Origin: Phoronis australis
Taxonomy: Eukaryota; Phoronida; Phoronidae
NCBI GenBank assembly: GCA_002633005.1
Contig: NMRA01001198.1
Span: 1-37,098 of the forward strand
DNA: 37,098 nt
Direction: 5' to 3'
Shown here piece by piece: positions 21,261 to 33,380 of this stretch. The first letter of the stretch is position 1. The number at the start of each line of letters is the position of its first letter. The position numbers and the translations under genes are program-made. Under the pieces are notes generated by a model. It was not told where the DNA came from and ran no database searches. It was given only the letters and a program-made list of their open reading frames with translations.

Positions 21261-22222
21261 AACATGCTGCGGTAAATACTTTAGTGATAAGAGCTCCTGG
21301 TGGTGATGGGATGTACTATTCACTTCAAACGACAAATGAGTTACCTGCCGTCTCTATTTTATTTCCTAGTTATTTTTCTGTCTCCTGTCAGCTGTTGTGA
21401 CAGCCCATTACGACTGTATTACTTTTTTGTCCGGCATAGTTTTCAGTTCTTCTCACACTTTCACCACTCACCGCTCAAAGGCGTTTTCATCTTCGTAATG
21501 TCGATCGATAGTGACGACACCATCAGTCCAGTGGCGGCTTGAATAGCGAGGTCTATTATACAACTAGCACCGAATGATGATTGTGTTGTTGTGAACACGG
21601 CGTTGAATACTAATTGATCAATTGTTATCCGATTATTATGATGACAACGATGATGATGATGATGAACTACACATAGGACTGTAACTCTTGAAATGCTTAA
21701 CTTACAGATGGCGTTGTCTTTCAAATGCCATGTGAAAGGGTGAATTTGGCATTCAATTTATTACAAACATTCTATTTTGTCTCACGAAAATTTCCTGCTA
21801 GGTCACATACCAATGAGATGAAATTATTAAGTAAGACCTTTAGTTAACGTACTTGTTAGAAAAATTTAAAGAACTTGACAGCCCTCAAAGGTGCGTCTCT
21901 ATGCCCGAAAGGTGCTTTTGGCCACGTGACGTGATGGTTTGTCCTTTGGGAGGCATAAATTCCCAAAAGGCGTTCGACGCACTGATGACCAGCGCACGGC
22001 CTTCGTCTGTGGGGCCTGTTCGAAGACAGTAACACTGTCTAACTGAACTCTGACATGAGAGTTGTTGTATACTAGTTGACAATAAATGGAAGATTTCAAT
22101 TTGTGCTTGTATGTCTCACGGGATGACCGAAAATGGAATTCATGACAGGTGAATACATACAGTATTGTATTGTGGAAAGTACGGACTACAAACCTCACAC
22201 TAGCGTAAATACTTTCCGCCTG
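21261..22222. other. no genes recognised; GATGAT microsatellite
   Basis: A (GAT)n-like run occurs at about 21638-21666. Several short frames overlap on both strands with no motif. No splice-bounded exon was seen. Confidence 0.4.
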
Positions 22223-22274
22223 ACTTCTTGGATAGGTGACTTGTCGTGTACAATAAGTCACCTGTCCCGGAAGT
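22223..22274. repeat. 20-bp imperfect hairpin
   Basis: ACTTCTTGGATAGGTGACTT (22223-22242) pairs with AAGTCACCTGTCCCGGAAGT (22255-22274), with three mismatches and a 12-base loop. A related phrase, ACTTCTAGGATGGGTGACTT, occurs at about 18190 without the partner arm, so the arm is part of a dispersed sequence. Confidence 0.6.
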
Positions 22275-22573
22275 GGTTTGTTCATCTATTCATTTGTGTT
22301 ATTTTAAAGCTATTTTTATCCTTGCAGTCAAAATTCTTCAAAAGCTCGCTATTTACTTCAAAGACAATGGTTTTTTTTTCGCCAGCATCAAAGGAAAGGA
22401 ACAGATGACTTCTTCAGGATAGTTGCTCTCATTCTTTGTCTCAAGACATTTAAGAACACATTTTATGTCAAATTTCATAGACATACTTTGAAAATGATAA
22501 ATTAAAGTGCGATTTTGTTTAGAATTTGTGTCAAAACCTCTGTTTACTTTGAAAATTTTGGCAATAGTAAAAA
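22275..22573. other. downstream flank of the second CTHRC1-like exon
   Basis: AT-rich sequence with a poly-T run near 22370. No polyadenylation hexamer or domain was recognised for the minus-strand gene ending at 22574. Confidence 0.35.
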
Positions 22574-23362
<789 letters not shown>

Positions 23363-23739
23363 CTAGGTATTGTAACTGTCAAATAATGTTAGCCCAGAGA
23401 AGTCCATAATAATCGCCGTCAGCAAGCAGTCAAGCACAGCAGTGACACGGTGAAAGTTTAACATTGACCCTGTTGTAACATCATGGAGATGTATTGACGG
23501 GAAGCTTTCCTGAGCTGAGGCTCGCAGCTGCTCGTACAAAAACAACCCATATCGTTGATAAGCGCCCACCGTGTGCATCGCATACAACATAGGTAGGAGA
23601 GTGTCACATTAATCGGATTTATCCCCAAGTCAAAGCCATTATGAATTGTATAAAGATCCGTCAAAGAAATCGGTACCGCATACACTGTGGGGGTCGGGGC
23701 CACAGTACCCAGACCCATCCAAAAGTTATCGTCAGTCAC
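23363..23739 (-). pseudogene. unrecognised, apparently frameshifted coding segment
   Basis: Two overlapping minus-strand frames are each open for 75-93 codons. The first (from 23739) reads VAPTPTVYAVPISLTDLYTI and GFDLGINPINVTL. The second takes over around 23590 with LPMLYAMHTVGAYQRYGLFL and continues to 23363. Composition on both sides of the changeover is protein-like, and the join in mid-sequence suggests one original frame with a single-base indel. No family was recognised. A decayed transposon-encoded protein or old host exon are both possible, and chance cannot be excluded. Confidence 0.3.
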
Positions 23740-25646
23740 ACTATTCTAACTAGGAACTCGTATGACAATTTTCAAAATGCAGGAAACCAGGCAGACCGAC
23801 ATCAAACGGTCGCTGAACAGAGATGACGGCAGCAAACGACCACGAATATATGGGCGCGTGATGAAGGAGCAGCAACCAGTCACTCTGTTTTCACGCCAGT
23901 ACATTAACTCCGAGTGAAGTCGTCTTGACCCAGGTACACTCTGTCAGCGTACGTTTCACGCCAATCAACCACGGTGTAAAACAGTGTTGTCACGAATATT
24001 CCGATGCCCACACACACGCTGGCCTTCCAACATATTGTACAAGCGGTTGAACATGGTCCATCTCAACCCACCAAAACTGCCACAAATTAAAATTAAACAT
24101 GTTTAATTTTGGCCGTTACCCGTAATCCGTTCGGTTTATATTGAGGATTCATGCTGGATTGCACACAAAGAAAGCACGTTCCCCTTGGCGTATGGCAGAT
24201 TGCCGTGGTACCAAGAACACCCGTCTACACCGGCAATGTGCGAAAGGTCCTACAATTTTTTTTTCGGATATGGGAAGATCGCATACAATGACCGGTCGCA
24301 GTGAAACCCGTCAGTTTCAAATAAAGTCGTGTTATTATCGAGTCTTGATAGTATCGACAGCTCCGCATATCGTCTTCGACGCCTTCCAGAATTTCACCGA
24401 TTGCGCTAAATACAACGCAAAGATATATTTACTATAGGAACCATACTATCTTTGTACAGGAATTATCCAACGCGCTTTCAAGTTTTTGCCGTTACTTCAA
24501 CACAGTTCACAGCGGGTTAATGAACGCGACCTGAACCGGCAAAATAAGTAGGTGGCCTTAAAATATGAGCATACTTATCTTTCGGAATATTATAGTGCGG
24601 TACAGCCTCATAATTTGCTTATTAAACTTGCCTTCACAAGATGGACAGTTAGGCTTCCTTTTGCAAATGCTCCCTCAGGTTAAAAGTGACTAGAGAATAT
24701 AAATTGTGATGGCCACCAGGCCAAGATTCCGCTCGTGCTAAGTGTTCTATTGCAGGTGTTTCTTCGTTCTGATATCAAATTGATAAGCCACCATTTCGGG
24801 GTCACAATCTTACCAAATGTAGCTTTAGAGAAAGGGTTCACTTAATCGCACTTAAGCCTGAAAACCGGCAATTTTTCACCAACGATAACGCATGAGAACA
24901 AAGTGCATGATTCTTTTCACCAGCAGGAACTTCGGCTAATACATACTTGCACCTGTGCCAACTCTGGGCTTGCCACCATAGTTGATCGAATATAACCTTC
25001 CTGCGATTTCCCCTGGTGAAATACAATTGTGGCCGTTGAATTTGATTTTATAGACCGTCATTCTATCGTTGATTGGCTGCATGTTAGCAACGAAAATCAC
25101 GTGAATGGCCGTGCTCGGGTCGCGTTTGTAGTAGCTGAATGTCTACAAATACAAAACATGTATTATTATAGGACTGCAAAGTGTTATTTGTGTTATCCTG
25201 GCTAAATGTCTACACGGTCGATTGTTGCATACTGTTTTATATGGAAGTGATGATATTTCGGGAGGGGTCGGCGATGATGTTGCTGTATGTTGTGCACAGT
25301 GTTGTTGATACGTTGTGTGATCCCTTCGCACCATTTCATTTCATGTGACTTTTACAACCCAAATCTTTTGAACAAATTTTCCTGCTTCTCATTAAATCTT
25401 CTACGTTTAAGTTCAGAGACATTTGGGAAAGACCAGAGGACAACTTGGAGAGACGAGTGGCGTTCGGAGAGACGAATAACGTCAGAGAAAGACGGATGGG
25501 TCGGAAGGGTTAGCTGCCCAATATCGAGGTTGTCCGTGGGAGAACACCCTTTATTTTTACTACGAGTTACTATAAGGAAAAGGAACCCAAGGGTTCTCCG
25601 AGAAGCGGGATTGAAGATGAACCCAATGATAGATTACCAGTGGTAA
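23740..25646. other. long stretch without recognisable genes
   Basis: It contains a perfect 22-bp palindrome at 24089-24110 and no recognisable coding sequence. Open frames up to 119 codons on the plus strand (25287-25646) lack motifs. Confidence 0.4.
24089..24110. repeat. perfect 22-bp palindrome
   Basis: Starting AAAATTAAACA at 24089, the sequence reads identically on both strands, centred between 24099 and 24100 on CATG. AT-rich palindromes of this size can arise from short inverted duplication; no function is suggested by context. Confidence 0.7.
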
Positions 25647-25689
25647 CGACACGGCAACGTACACGGACAGTGCGGTAGTGGGGCGTAGG

Positions 25690-25840
25690 CACACGTAGGC
25701 GCAGCCAACCATCATTTAGCATTTGAACGTTACGCCTACACACCTCAAGTTACGTTATAATAGGGTGGATGCGAAGCCAACCATCTTTTTACATTTTAAC
25801 GTAGCGCCTAAGCACAGCACAAGTGACAGTATAGTGGGGC
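25690..25840. repeat. two ~70-bp degenerate tandem units
   Basis: The unit GCAGCCAACCATCATTTAGC through ACGCCTA and GTTACGTTATAATAGGGTG (about 25700-25767) is followed directly by CGAAGCCAACCATCTTTTTA through GCGCCTAAGC and ACAGTATAGTGGGGCG (25770-25840). A partial third unit end (GTGCGGTAGTGGGGCGTAGG) precedes them near 25670. Confidence 0.6.
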
Positions 25841-26889
25841 GTAGTATTGATACAATGGCTATTACGGTGTCGATGCACAGCTACGTTAACAACAGCATTG
25901 TTACCGAATATTCCGGCACGCGTGACCATACGTCCTGGACAATTCAAGAAGCTATTGTGAACTTGGAGTGACGTTGACTTGACTATGATGAGCAGCCATT
26001 TCGTGCTATTCTGGGCATCTTGGACCCCAAAACGTGGCCTGTGGGATCCGGGATAAAACATGACGAGCACGAAGTTGGGCTTATTTGCGATCAGTTTGGC
26101 CTGCTTGCCCCAAGGGCAACCAGAGGAGTGCGTGAGGAAATCGTAAAAGTAGGCAACCTGCCAAGTGCTCTTTCTTGCAGTGCAACTCATGAACGGAGTC
26201 ATGCCATTGGCGGATCGAAAGGCTGAAAAACACACCCCACGGGCGAATACAAACACTTCCAGCATATCGTTTCTGGCCGTTACGGGGGTAGCCTATTTTC
26301 CTTTAACATTGTGTTTTTCCCTTCAGAAAACCGCTTGGCATGCATGCAGACCGTTGCCTTACCATATGTGTGGTTGGGCCCATTTCTGCAGCATCCTAGA
26401 TTCGCCACTGCAGACTCGAAGTAAATACCCACTCGTGAGTCAAAAATGCGCCCACGTGTTTGTGAGTCAGATTATGCGAAATAAAGGCACTTTTAATAGT
26501 CAGTGCTCAAGGTGATACGGAGGGCATTGGTCGCCTATTTACCTCTAATTTTAGCACTGCAGCACTGTGAACGGACTACAATATATGGAACGTTTGTGGT
26601 ACGGTTTGCAAGAATCAGAGAGGAGTGAGAAGCCACCAGGTAAGAATGCGCTTTGGAGCTGTCAGCAGCAATTTTAGTAAGACGGTAGAGGACAGTATCC
26701 AGGCAGACAACCACAGTGTCATTGACCTATCAGCATCTGAAGATGCCCAGAGTGGGAGTAGAACTTTGCCACAGACAAGCAACTTGTCGACTTCATTAGA
26801 AGAAGTATTCAGCCAGTTTTCCTATGTGAAGACCGAGGAGGTTGACCCAATGATACGAATTTGCACCAGAAGGAGAATTTTTATGTCTC
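25841..26889. other. open but unassigned sequence
   Basis: A 158-codon minus-strand frame (25789-26265) and a 93-codon plus-strand frame (26625-26906) are open, but neither shows a known domain. The plus-strand one has an acidic, Ser-rich composition (for example SVIDLSASEDAQSGS) and lies immediately upstream of the probable non-LTR tail, so it may belong to a decayed transposon. The minus-strand one overlaps the tandem units and may be a chance frame. Confidence 0.3.
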
Positions 26890-27080
26890 ACAAGATGTTA
26901 ATGTAGAAAACAAAGGTGGCTACGACCAACCACTTGAGGTAGGAGCTAGAGGTTTTGTGGCATCGAGCATGTGGAGAATGTGTATGATGCTGGGAACTTC
27001 AGCTAAGTCAAGTAAGTCTATGATGAAGTCGGTAGCAGCCGCAGCGGAATCAGCATCATCAGATGATCAACCAGTGGCAG
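26890..27080 (+). pseudogene. probable non-LTR retrotransposon ORF2 C-terminal relic
   Basis: The plus-strand reading contains PLEVGARGFVASSMWRMCMM, then LGTSAKSSKSMMKSVAAAAE. The VEVG-x-RGFV core followed by a helix with L-G and an Ala-rich AA-E-x-AS segment is characteristic of the region after reverse transcriptase in LINE-type elements of invertebrates, where LPVEVGARGFVA is common. The reverse transcriptase domain itself was not found upstream, so only a 3' stub remains, as expected from 5'-truncated LINE copies. Recognition rests on this one block from memory. Confidence 0.5.
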
Positions 27081-27181
27081 AATCCCCGTCAAACCCGAGC
27101 TTAGACCACGATTTCCCGCTTTTTATTCGTACACATGTAAGTACCGCTTTTCAGTCAAGTGTTCCGATTTTCAGTTCCTAA

Positions 27182-28826
27182 ATGTTGACCGTGAGAACTC
27201 TGCAAGGTGTTTAAAGGAACATTGTCACTTTGTAATGAATGTTGTTTTTTTCCAGAGACCACTGTCTTCAATAACATTATTGTAAAGGTGTGTTCCAATG
27301 TTTCTTGTGTTAGGTAATATACACAACTTGTATCTTGCAAACAAATTTTCACTTTCTGAAGGAATAAGTTCACTACTAAGTTTCTGTGGACAGTCTTATA
27401 CCCCAACCAATGCAATGAACTAATTACAGTACATTTCAACGCTGCGTGAAAATTTTGGATAGATACTCTGAGTAATTGGTTTATAGCAGTTTCGTAAATT
27501 CGGAATTTTTCCTGAAGATTGTAATTGTTTCAAACGGCACCAAATGTCCAATTAATAACAATATATAAAGATTTATAATTTTGAATAAATACCTGATTAA
27601 ATCATCCAAGCAATTGTGACGGACCCACATTATAAAATCGCTGTCTTTAAAGGGTAAAAACCTTTTGAATCTTTCAAGTTATTTTCCCGTTGGTTTATAG
27701 TCATTTATATAACCTCTATGGTTCATTTCCCTTTTTATCTTACTATTACACCTTATTACTTTTCTCATTTTTGTAACACTCTTGGCTTTTAGAGCAAAAA
27801 TATTGTTTAACCCAGTCAAGTACGCGAAATAATGATTAGGTATGAATTAAATTATTGATCTTTTGCTTCTGGTGTAATCATCAAAGACTGATCAAGGATT
27901 AAAGGTATGATTTTTATGCAGAATAAAAAACGGTGGAGTTGCAAAAAGATATAACGACAACAAATTCTATAGCAAGAACCTGCACCGGAACAAACGAATG
28001 CAAGCAAATTCTACGCTTGTGCGGCAAAACCTCAGCAGTGCGAGACTGAAGGTGGCATTCCAGATTCCAGATCTATAGTTCTATAATTTTACGAAGTTTC
28101 GTTAAGGAAGAGTTCACAGCGACCAAGTTTAGACAGACATGGTGCAGAGTACCCGGTAGTGCGTAGGGCTTACCATGTCCTGCGTTGTGCCTACTCTGTC
28201 CTGCGTAGCAATATGCCTCAGAACGCAAAAAAGTACATGAGGCATTTTTCGTGTACTTTCGACACAGAGTACTGAGCGCAGAAATGTCTGTTAAGAAAGT
28301 CATCTTACTGTGTATATTAGACAGCGATCTGCGATCTTACTGCATGGTTGGTCTTATTAATATTACACATTAACAAAGCAAAACAGTCTTAATTTTATTT
28401 GATCACACCATCCTCGTTTTTATCTCTTAAGGCATTATTTCCAGGGATATATCTAGTCACTTCATGAAATATCGTGCCGAAATCTGATACTAATGCTGAA
28501 CCATGCCGTATTCAGGAAATTTTGATCCTCCATGTCTGACCAAGGAGCACCAGCGGCAATGAGCCCACTGACAAATCGTCGCAAAGTTGGTAAGCGCATC
28601 AACTAAGCTAACAGCCAAAGGTTAGCTATTCACTCAGACTAAGTACGATCTTCAAACAATCACAGATTTATTCCAAACATGACATAATCAATGCTCTGGA
28701 CACTCACACGTTACACGCGACACTGAGGCTGACGCCTTGAACACCTCCATTCACCGATAGCGAGCGTCACTTGTGTGATTTCTTCAAACACACTCTGAGT
28801 CCACCACAGCTCCCTTTGAATCTGTA
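27182..28826. other. AT-rich stretch without recognisable genes
   Basis: No exon or domain was recognised. At 28213-28245 ATGCCTCA pairs with TGAGGCAT across a 17-base loop and is followed by TTTTT, but nothing else supports an RNA gene there. The 76-codon minus-strand frame over this hairpin is without motif. Confidence 0.4.
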
Positions 28827-28869
28827 TTGCGCGCCAGAACCTTGACTGATTTATCACCAACGTTACCCG

Positions 28870-29265
28870 GACTTACCAAACGACACACTCACCTTCCTAA
28901 ACTTCATAATCCGAAGTTAAACGGCGACACGTTTACATGGAAAACTTTCATCGGCGTTTTCCAATCACCCGTTCACACTGACGCCGAACTCGCTTCCATA
29001 TACAAGTGCAGCTCACTGTAGAAGCAACTTAAAGTATTGTCGAGATATCTCTAGCGAGCGGGAATTACGCCCACGCTATGATAACTACTAACAAAAAGTC
29101 ATGGTGAAACGCACCATATCGTGAACGCAAACATGACTTCTTTTTTGGATTTACCTCTGGCTCTCTGTGACGTCGAGAGCTTGTGACAATTTCACGATAT
29201 TTTCAAAAGGTACGTGAGAAGTTTAGCTGGGTTGAGTAAGTCAAAATCTTCATACAGGGTTTCTA
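28870..29265 (+). pseudogene. second BEL/Pao gag fragment, decayed
   Basis: The first part reads LPKLHNPKLNGDTFTWKTFI followed by GVFQSPVHTDAELASIYKCS, the start of the BEL gag (DUF1759-type) domain, where LPKL-x-x-P-x-F-x-GD-x-x-x-W-x-x-F is typical. After a stop, and in a shifted frame, MTSFLDLPLA and, around 29205-29245, RYVRSLAGLSKSKSSY match the later part of the same domain. There are several stops and at least one frameshift. No LTRs were identified around it, and it is clearly a different copy from the element at 12284-15221. It is a relic without coding capacity. Confidence 0.75.
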
Positions 29266-29877
29266 CTGCAGAAAACATACGTTTGATTGGTGGATGACGT
29301 TAAGACACCATCTTTAACTGGTTATTCTAACTAGGGTCTTTGTTATCAAGGCAGCGACAGTTTGAGTTGAGCTGTTCTCGTTGAAACTTTGTTTATAAAT
29401 TAATATTTACAATACCACAAAAATAGTCCAAAAATAATTCTTCATGAAAAAATTACTTTTATTATTCCGTTGTCGATATCACTTTCGTTCGTCCACGAGA
29501 CCTGTGCTATATTATACCTTGACAAACTGGGACATGTGCCTACAGAAATAGAATTTAGCAAAGTAAGACAAAGTGTAGCAAATTTGAAATATGAGACACT
29601 TTCTTATAATTTCATAACTGTAACACAGTCTGCCGTATCTAATTATTCCCTTTGCAGCGGCTGTACTTGATTCACCCATAAACTATTATTAAACCGTGCA
29701 TTGTCATAATCATGAATTGTTTGAGATGCTCCATTTTCTTCAAGATTAACGTTACTTTATATTCTTTCATAGGTTCTGGAAATGTAATAATCCAACCATA
29801 ATCTGCTACCACTGCACATTACTACACATATGTTAAGGCCTAACGGTAGATAGTAGTGGTTTGTTTCTGTTTCAAAA
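29266..29877. other. no recognisable feature
   Basis: AT-rich sequence after the BEL gag relic. No pol motif of BEL follows, so the relic stops here or the rest is too decayed to see. Confidence 0.4.
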
Positions 29878-30030
29878 TAGGCGTAATTTCAGGTCTTCGA
29901 CAGCGTGTTATTGCTTGATATTAGGCTCTAAATGTTGACTTGTCACGGCGCGTCATTTTAGTGGCCGAGCACGGTCTCAAGCGATGGCAAACTGTCATTT
30001 CTTTTCAAGCCAGAAACTCACTTCTCGTAC
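29878..30030 (+). repeat. dispersed repeat, copy 2 (partner near 21.1 kb)
   Basis: It shares TTGCTTGA, GCTCTAAATGTTGA, TTGTCAC, GGTCTCAAGC and a closing GCCAGAAAC with 21118-21260, in the same order and orientation. It is more GC-rich in the middle (GGCGCGTCATTTTAGTGGCC). The class is unknown. Confidence 0.5.
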
Positions 30031-30924
30031 GAGTATGAAAAACATGGAGACCAGTTTGATAGCAGAATTAGTGTTTTATAGTGAAAGTAGGCTTTTTCCT
30101 TCAACGCAACGCGTTTTTTACTGCTTAATACATTTCGGTTTTGGCAAGCGCCACGTTTCTTTTTAATCTCAAGAGCCACCTTGGGTTTTACTAAACCCGG
30201 TTGAGTTGCTTTCGACAGACGCAAGAAACTCTGAAAAAGCAAGACCACGCACGCAAAGTCACGCGCTTAAAAGGTAAGACCTTAGTAGAGAACCCTCGCA
30301 AAATGGCGGTTACGAAATGTTGAATTATGAGATATAATTCATTGTTTCTGTTCCATAAACGAAAATTAGTCGCCGCAAGTCTTCGTGAGTTTGCGGCACG
30401 CAATCCACTCAGTTATCTGATAAGTCTGTGACCTGGACGTCGTCATTGGGAAACAATGAAATGTTCAATGAGTGACTCAGCTTACGCGTTACATTTCGTT
30501 ATCTAGGGATGTTTGTAACTGCAGCTGTTTCTGTCATTACCTGCTTCACATGAGGATCACATTATGTAGTAATGTGGCAGAAAGTTGTTTTTCGAAACTT
30601 TTCCACCAGTTTTGCAACACTGGGTACCTCAGGCGACCAGGTAGAAGTTTGCGTCAACGTTCGTGGACGGTAACAACATGACGTCGATTCGATTCTGTTC
30701 CGAATTGTTCAAGATAAAAACTTCACTCATTATTAGTTATTGTCCCAAGAATTAAATGGACATTATTTGTTTTAAGGAGGAAAACACATTTTTGCGATTC
30801 TTGCAGACGGACAGATAAAATGTCTTATCAATCATGTGTACCAATGAGTCTGCACTACACCATTATTAAAGATGACAAGTTTATGATTGCTTTAGTTGCC
30901 TTCGGAGGATCTCAGGTAATTTCT
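30031..30924. other. no recognisable feature
   Basis: No family motif was seen on either strand. This is downstream, in element orientation, of the gypsy relic and might contain a decayed LTR, but no second LTR was found to compare. Confidence 0.35.
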
Positions 30925-31116
30925 CTACACCATTTCATAGTGGCTGATCGCGGGTTGAAGCTCGAGGTCGCCTTCGTCTAGAGGAGTCGCTTCATCAGGA
31001 TCATACTCTGTCAACTCCGCGCCGACAGCTCGTTTCTTGTCTGCTTCATTATCAGCCTCGCGTTCACGACGTCCTTGCAACAGATTCACATTTACGATCT
31101 TTGTCTTGCTATTCAT
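30925..31116 (-). pseudogene. gypsy pol C-terminal tail
   Basis: The 63-codon reading begins MNSKTKIVNVNLLQGRRERE and continues as an acidic Glu/Asp-rich tail. Ty3/gypsy pol proteins commonly end with a VYHVNLLKxWxxRE motif and an acidic stretch after the integrase; VNVNLLQGRRERE fits that well. The upstream Met is probably fortuitous, since the part preceding it in the element would be the rest of integrase. Confidence 0.6.
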
Positions 31117-31350
31117 GTTAATCTATAGGCCGACTGCCCTTGTTATTACTTATGGTCTCTTCCACTGTATAGTTAACTTGTTATATCTGTAGCGGGTAAA
31201 ATCAATACTCACTGCCCTACTCGAAACTGCTAGTCACTGTCCTTCTTGTCTGTTGGCACTCAGTATTAAACAAGTTTTTCCCATCTAGCACATAATATGT
31301 TTCATTGAGACAATTCCTTATGTTGAAAACGTACTAGTTGGTATTTTAAA

Positions 31351-32010
31351 TCATTTTATTGCCTTACCCTGAAGTCCAGAGTTCTTCATAGGATCTCTTA
31401 CTGCCCTATCGCGGAGCAACTCAAAGGTTGAAAATCCTGTGCTTGAGTGCACGATTACTCGGTAAAGCGAAAAAGACGACTGAAAGGTACCGGTTCCAGA
31501 TTGTTGGCTTTTGATTCTCACAGGGCCCGTTCCAGTGTGGGTTGAAAGGGTTCGCATGCAGCTGCTGTGCACTCACACGCCTATTGACGTCCTTTATCAA
31601 TTCCTCTGCTACTTATATTACATTTTCACTCAGATTCTCGCGTAGAAACCCCATTTTTAACATTTACTTGGCCACGCACCTGTCTCTTTCTTCCGAAGTG
31701 CCACTGCTTGAGTGTACATGTACAAGGTAGCGAAGTCTACAACCGTTTGGACATGCCTGTTCCCCTTATCCAACATCGGGACTATTTGTTCAACCAAGTC
31801 AATTGCTGCCCTCTTGAAAGGCTCTTCCATCAAGAACATTTCTCTCAGTAGCAGCTTGGTAACTCGCCCTTTTTCAACCCTCTTCTGGCTGATGGCTCAT
31901 GCTTTGCATAATCGGGATACTTCCGATTCCCCCTGGTCAGTAGAGAGCAATTATGATAAAGTCAGTTGACTTGCTCAACCCGCGTTTTCTTCTAACTATA
32001 TCCTCGTTGG
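31351..32010 (-). pseudogene. gypsy integrase, heavily decayed
   Basis: The clearest segment (31839-31657) reads EEPFKRAAIDLVEQIVPMLD then VVDFATLYMYTQAVAL, the start of the integrase catalytic core containing the first Asp (AIDLV) and the TLVDYATRYPEAVAL block. Immediately before it KGRVTKLLLREM, and further upstream a degraded LY*PG and SRLCKA, mark the end of the HHCC zinc-binding domain with Trp and Cys codons turned to stops. Further on (31351-31520), SSTGFSTFELLRDRAVRDPM corresponds to the STGFSPFELLYGRxVRGPM block near the core's end. The middle of the core, with the second Asp and the Glu, is not readable. Confidence 0.78.
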
Positions 32011-32265
32011 GAAGCTCCATGAATTGCTTCTGAAACTTGCACATAATGAGCAACCTGCTTCACCTCATCACCAGCCGATAGATTATCTCTTGCTTGATCT
32101 CCATCAGGCATGACCTCTTACCTTTGGTCTGTCGTTATTTTGGGATAGATCTCACAGTTATTTGGGGGATGAATCTTCCCACTGGGCTTCCTTCAACAAC
32201 TGTAACCCCCCTAACATACAGCAAACGGCTTAATTCAAATCCTTTTTGTCGATCTGCTTGAGTTC

Positions 32266-32619
32266 TTATGTTTCAGAGCTGGATTTTACAAGATCTGTCT
32301 TCAGTGATCTGTAGGTTTTCCTCAAACCCTCTAGGGAAGCACCATATACCCGACCTTCCACGAGGCTATCGCCTACCTCGTCCTTTTTGGCGGTGCTCGC
32401 TGTCAGTTTTCGGATGACATCTCCTGGGTTCAATGTGGCAAGAACGTCCCTGATTATCGGCCATTGAACTCTCCCTACACATTGTAAACACTTATACCGT
32501 AGAGTGTGGGGTGCCAAAGTTGCTAAAATGCAGTCTTCTCTTATTTGAGTCTGCCAACTCACATGATAATTTCTGGAAGGACATATTTCCTGGTTTGGGT
32601 TGATTGGATCAAATCGCAA
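32266..32619 (-). pseudogene. unrecognised open frame inside the gypsy relic
   Basis: A 117-codon reading frame lies between the gag and integrase relics in the same orientation. It contains a C-x2-C pair (YKCLQCVG) and a Lys-rich second half, but no protease, reverse transcriptase or zinc-knuckle signature I can identify. It may be a remnant of gag or pol, a later insertion, or a chance frame. Confidence 0.3.
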
Positions 32620-32929
32620 TAGTAATACAGCATGCGTCTCTGCTGCGTGCTGGTGTATCTCTCCTTTCGGTCACAGATTTGTTGTGAACGCACGTTCAAG
32701 GTTAGAGCTGAACACTTTATTGGCTCTCTTTCCTCGCTTTTGGGAACTCGGAGGCTAACTACTGCCGACTTTTGGTATTGTTAACCCGAATTCCGTTTCC
32801 GACAGTCTCTGGCCTTTGTTAGGCCACTCTTCTTCTGGTACTGCCTTATTGTCTCACTTGGCTGTTGCTTCTTAGTTTTTCATAGATTATTGCTTGCTTT
32901 TTATGTTTACACCGGAGGTCTCAGTGTAG

Positions 32930-33377
32930 CTCTTTAAAGGCTGACCTCATACGGAAGAGATTTGTGTGCTCGCTTTCGCAAGAGCAAGGCCATGTTTTAA
33001 TCTACATTTTCACATACTGCTCAGGCACCAGCAGTCTTTCGGCTTGGCGAAACGTTTGGTGTAGTTGAACCTGTCTCGGTAGCGCTGCATTCGGCTTACC
33101 GAAAACCCTCCTCAGTCAGTTCACACCGTTTCAGTAGGGCCTACTTGAACCTATTTTAGTCCAGTGCATCATTCATGGATGTACCGGTGAAAATTCTCAG
33201 GTCCTCGCGCGTTAACAGAAGACTGCGACTAACTGCCCATTTACTCTTGCTCCATACCTGATTGTCTGCGAATTTTTCGAACCTTTCCGGGAAGTTGCCA
33301 ATGTCTTTCTGCGTGGCAGTATAGAAGTAAACAACACTGCAGAGATATGAGAGGCACCTGTTTGGCCTGGTCCACAA
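32930..33377 (-). pseudogene. gypsy gag fragment, decayed
   Basis: From 33377 the reading ERFEKFADNQVWSKSKWAVS, then LLLTREDLRIFTGTSMNDAL, matches the capsid-type gag of Ty3/gypsy elements (pattern RFE-x-FA-x-x-x-x-W-x-x-x-x-WA-x-x-L-x-x-LLTG-x-AL, then DALDY-x-x-LK-x-ALL-x-RY-x-LTEEGF). The continuation ALLKRCELTEEGFR follows in the same frame but after stops, and a later LLVPEQYV and SAFKELH in other frames match the next part of the domain. The zinc knuckle was not seen. Confidence 0.7.
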
Positions 33378-33380
33378 TTT

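Larger units (their letters stand above)
30925..33380 (-). mobile_element. Ty3/gypsy LTR retrotransposon relic
   Basis: Reading along the minus strand from 33380 to 30925, the order is gag, an unrecognised frame, integrase zinc finger and catalytic core, integrase end and the short C-terminal tail of pol. The order fits Ty3/gypsy, but protease, reverse transcriptase and RNase H are not seen, and the ~0.9 kb between gag and integrase is too short to hold them, so a large internal deletion is likely. All parts carry stops and frame changes. LTRs were not identified. Confidence 0.75.

Noticed and set aside
21638-21666. GAT-repeat tract as a coding Asp/Met run
   Set aside because: Simple microsatellite without an enclosing convincing reading frame.
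25789-26265. 158-codon minus-strand frame as a gene
   Set aside because: It runs through tandem repeat units, shows no domain, and lacks supporting splice or start features.
28213-28245. Hairpin followed by TTTTT as a polymerase III transcript end
   Set aside because: No A/B box or other promoter element upstream; an 8-bp stem with a 17-base loop is weak.
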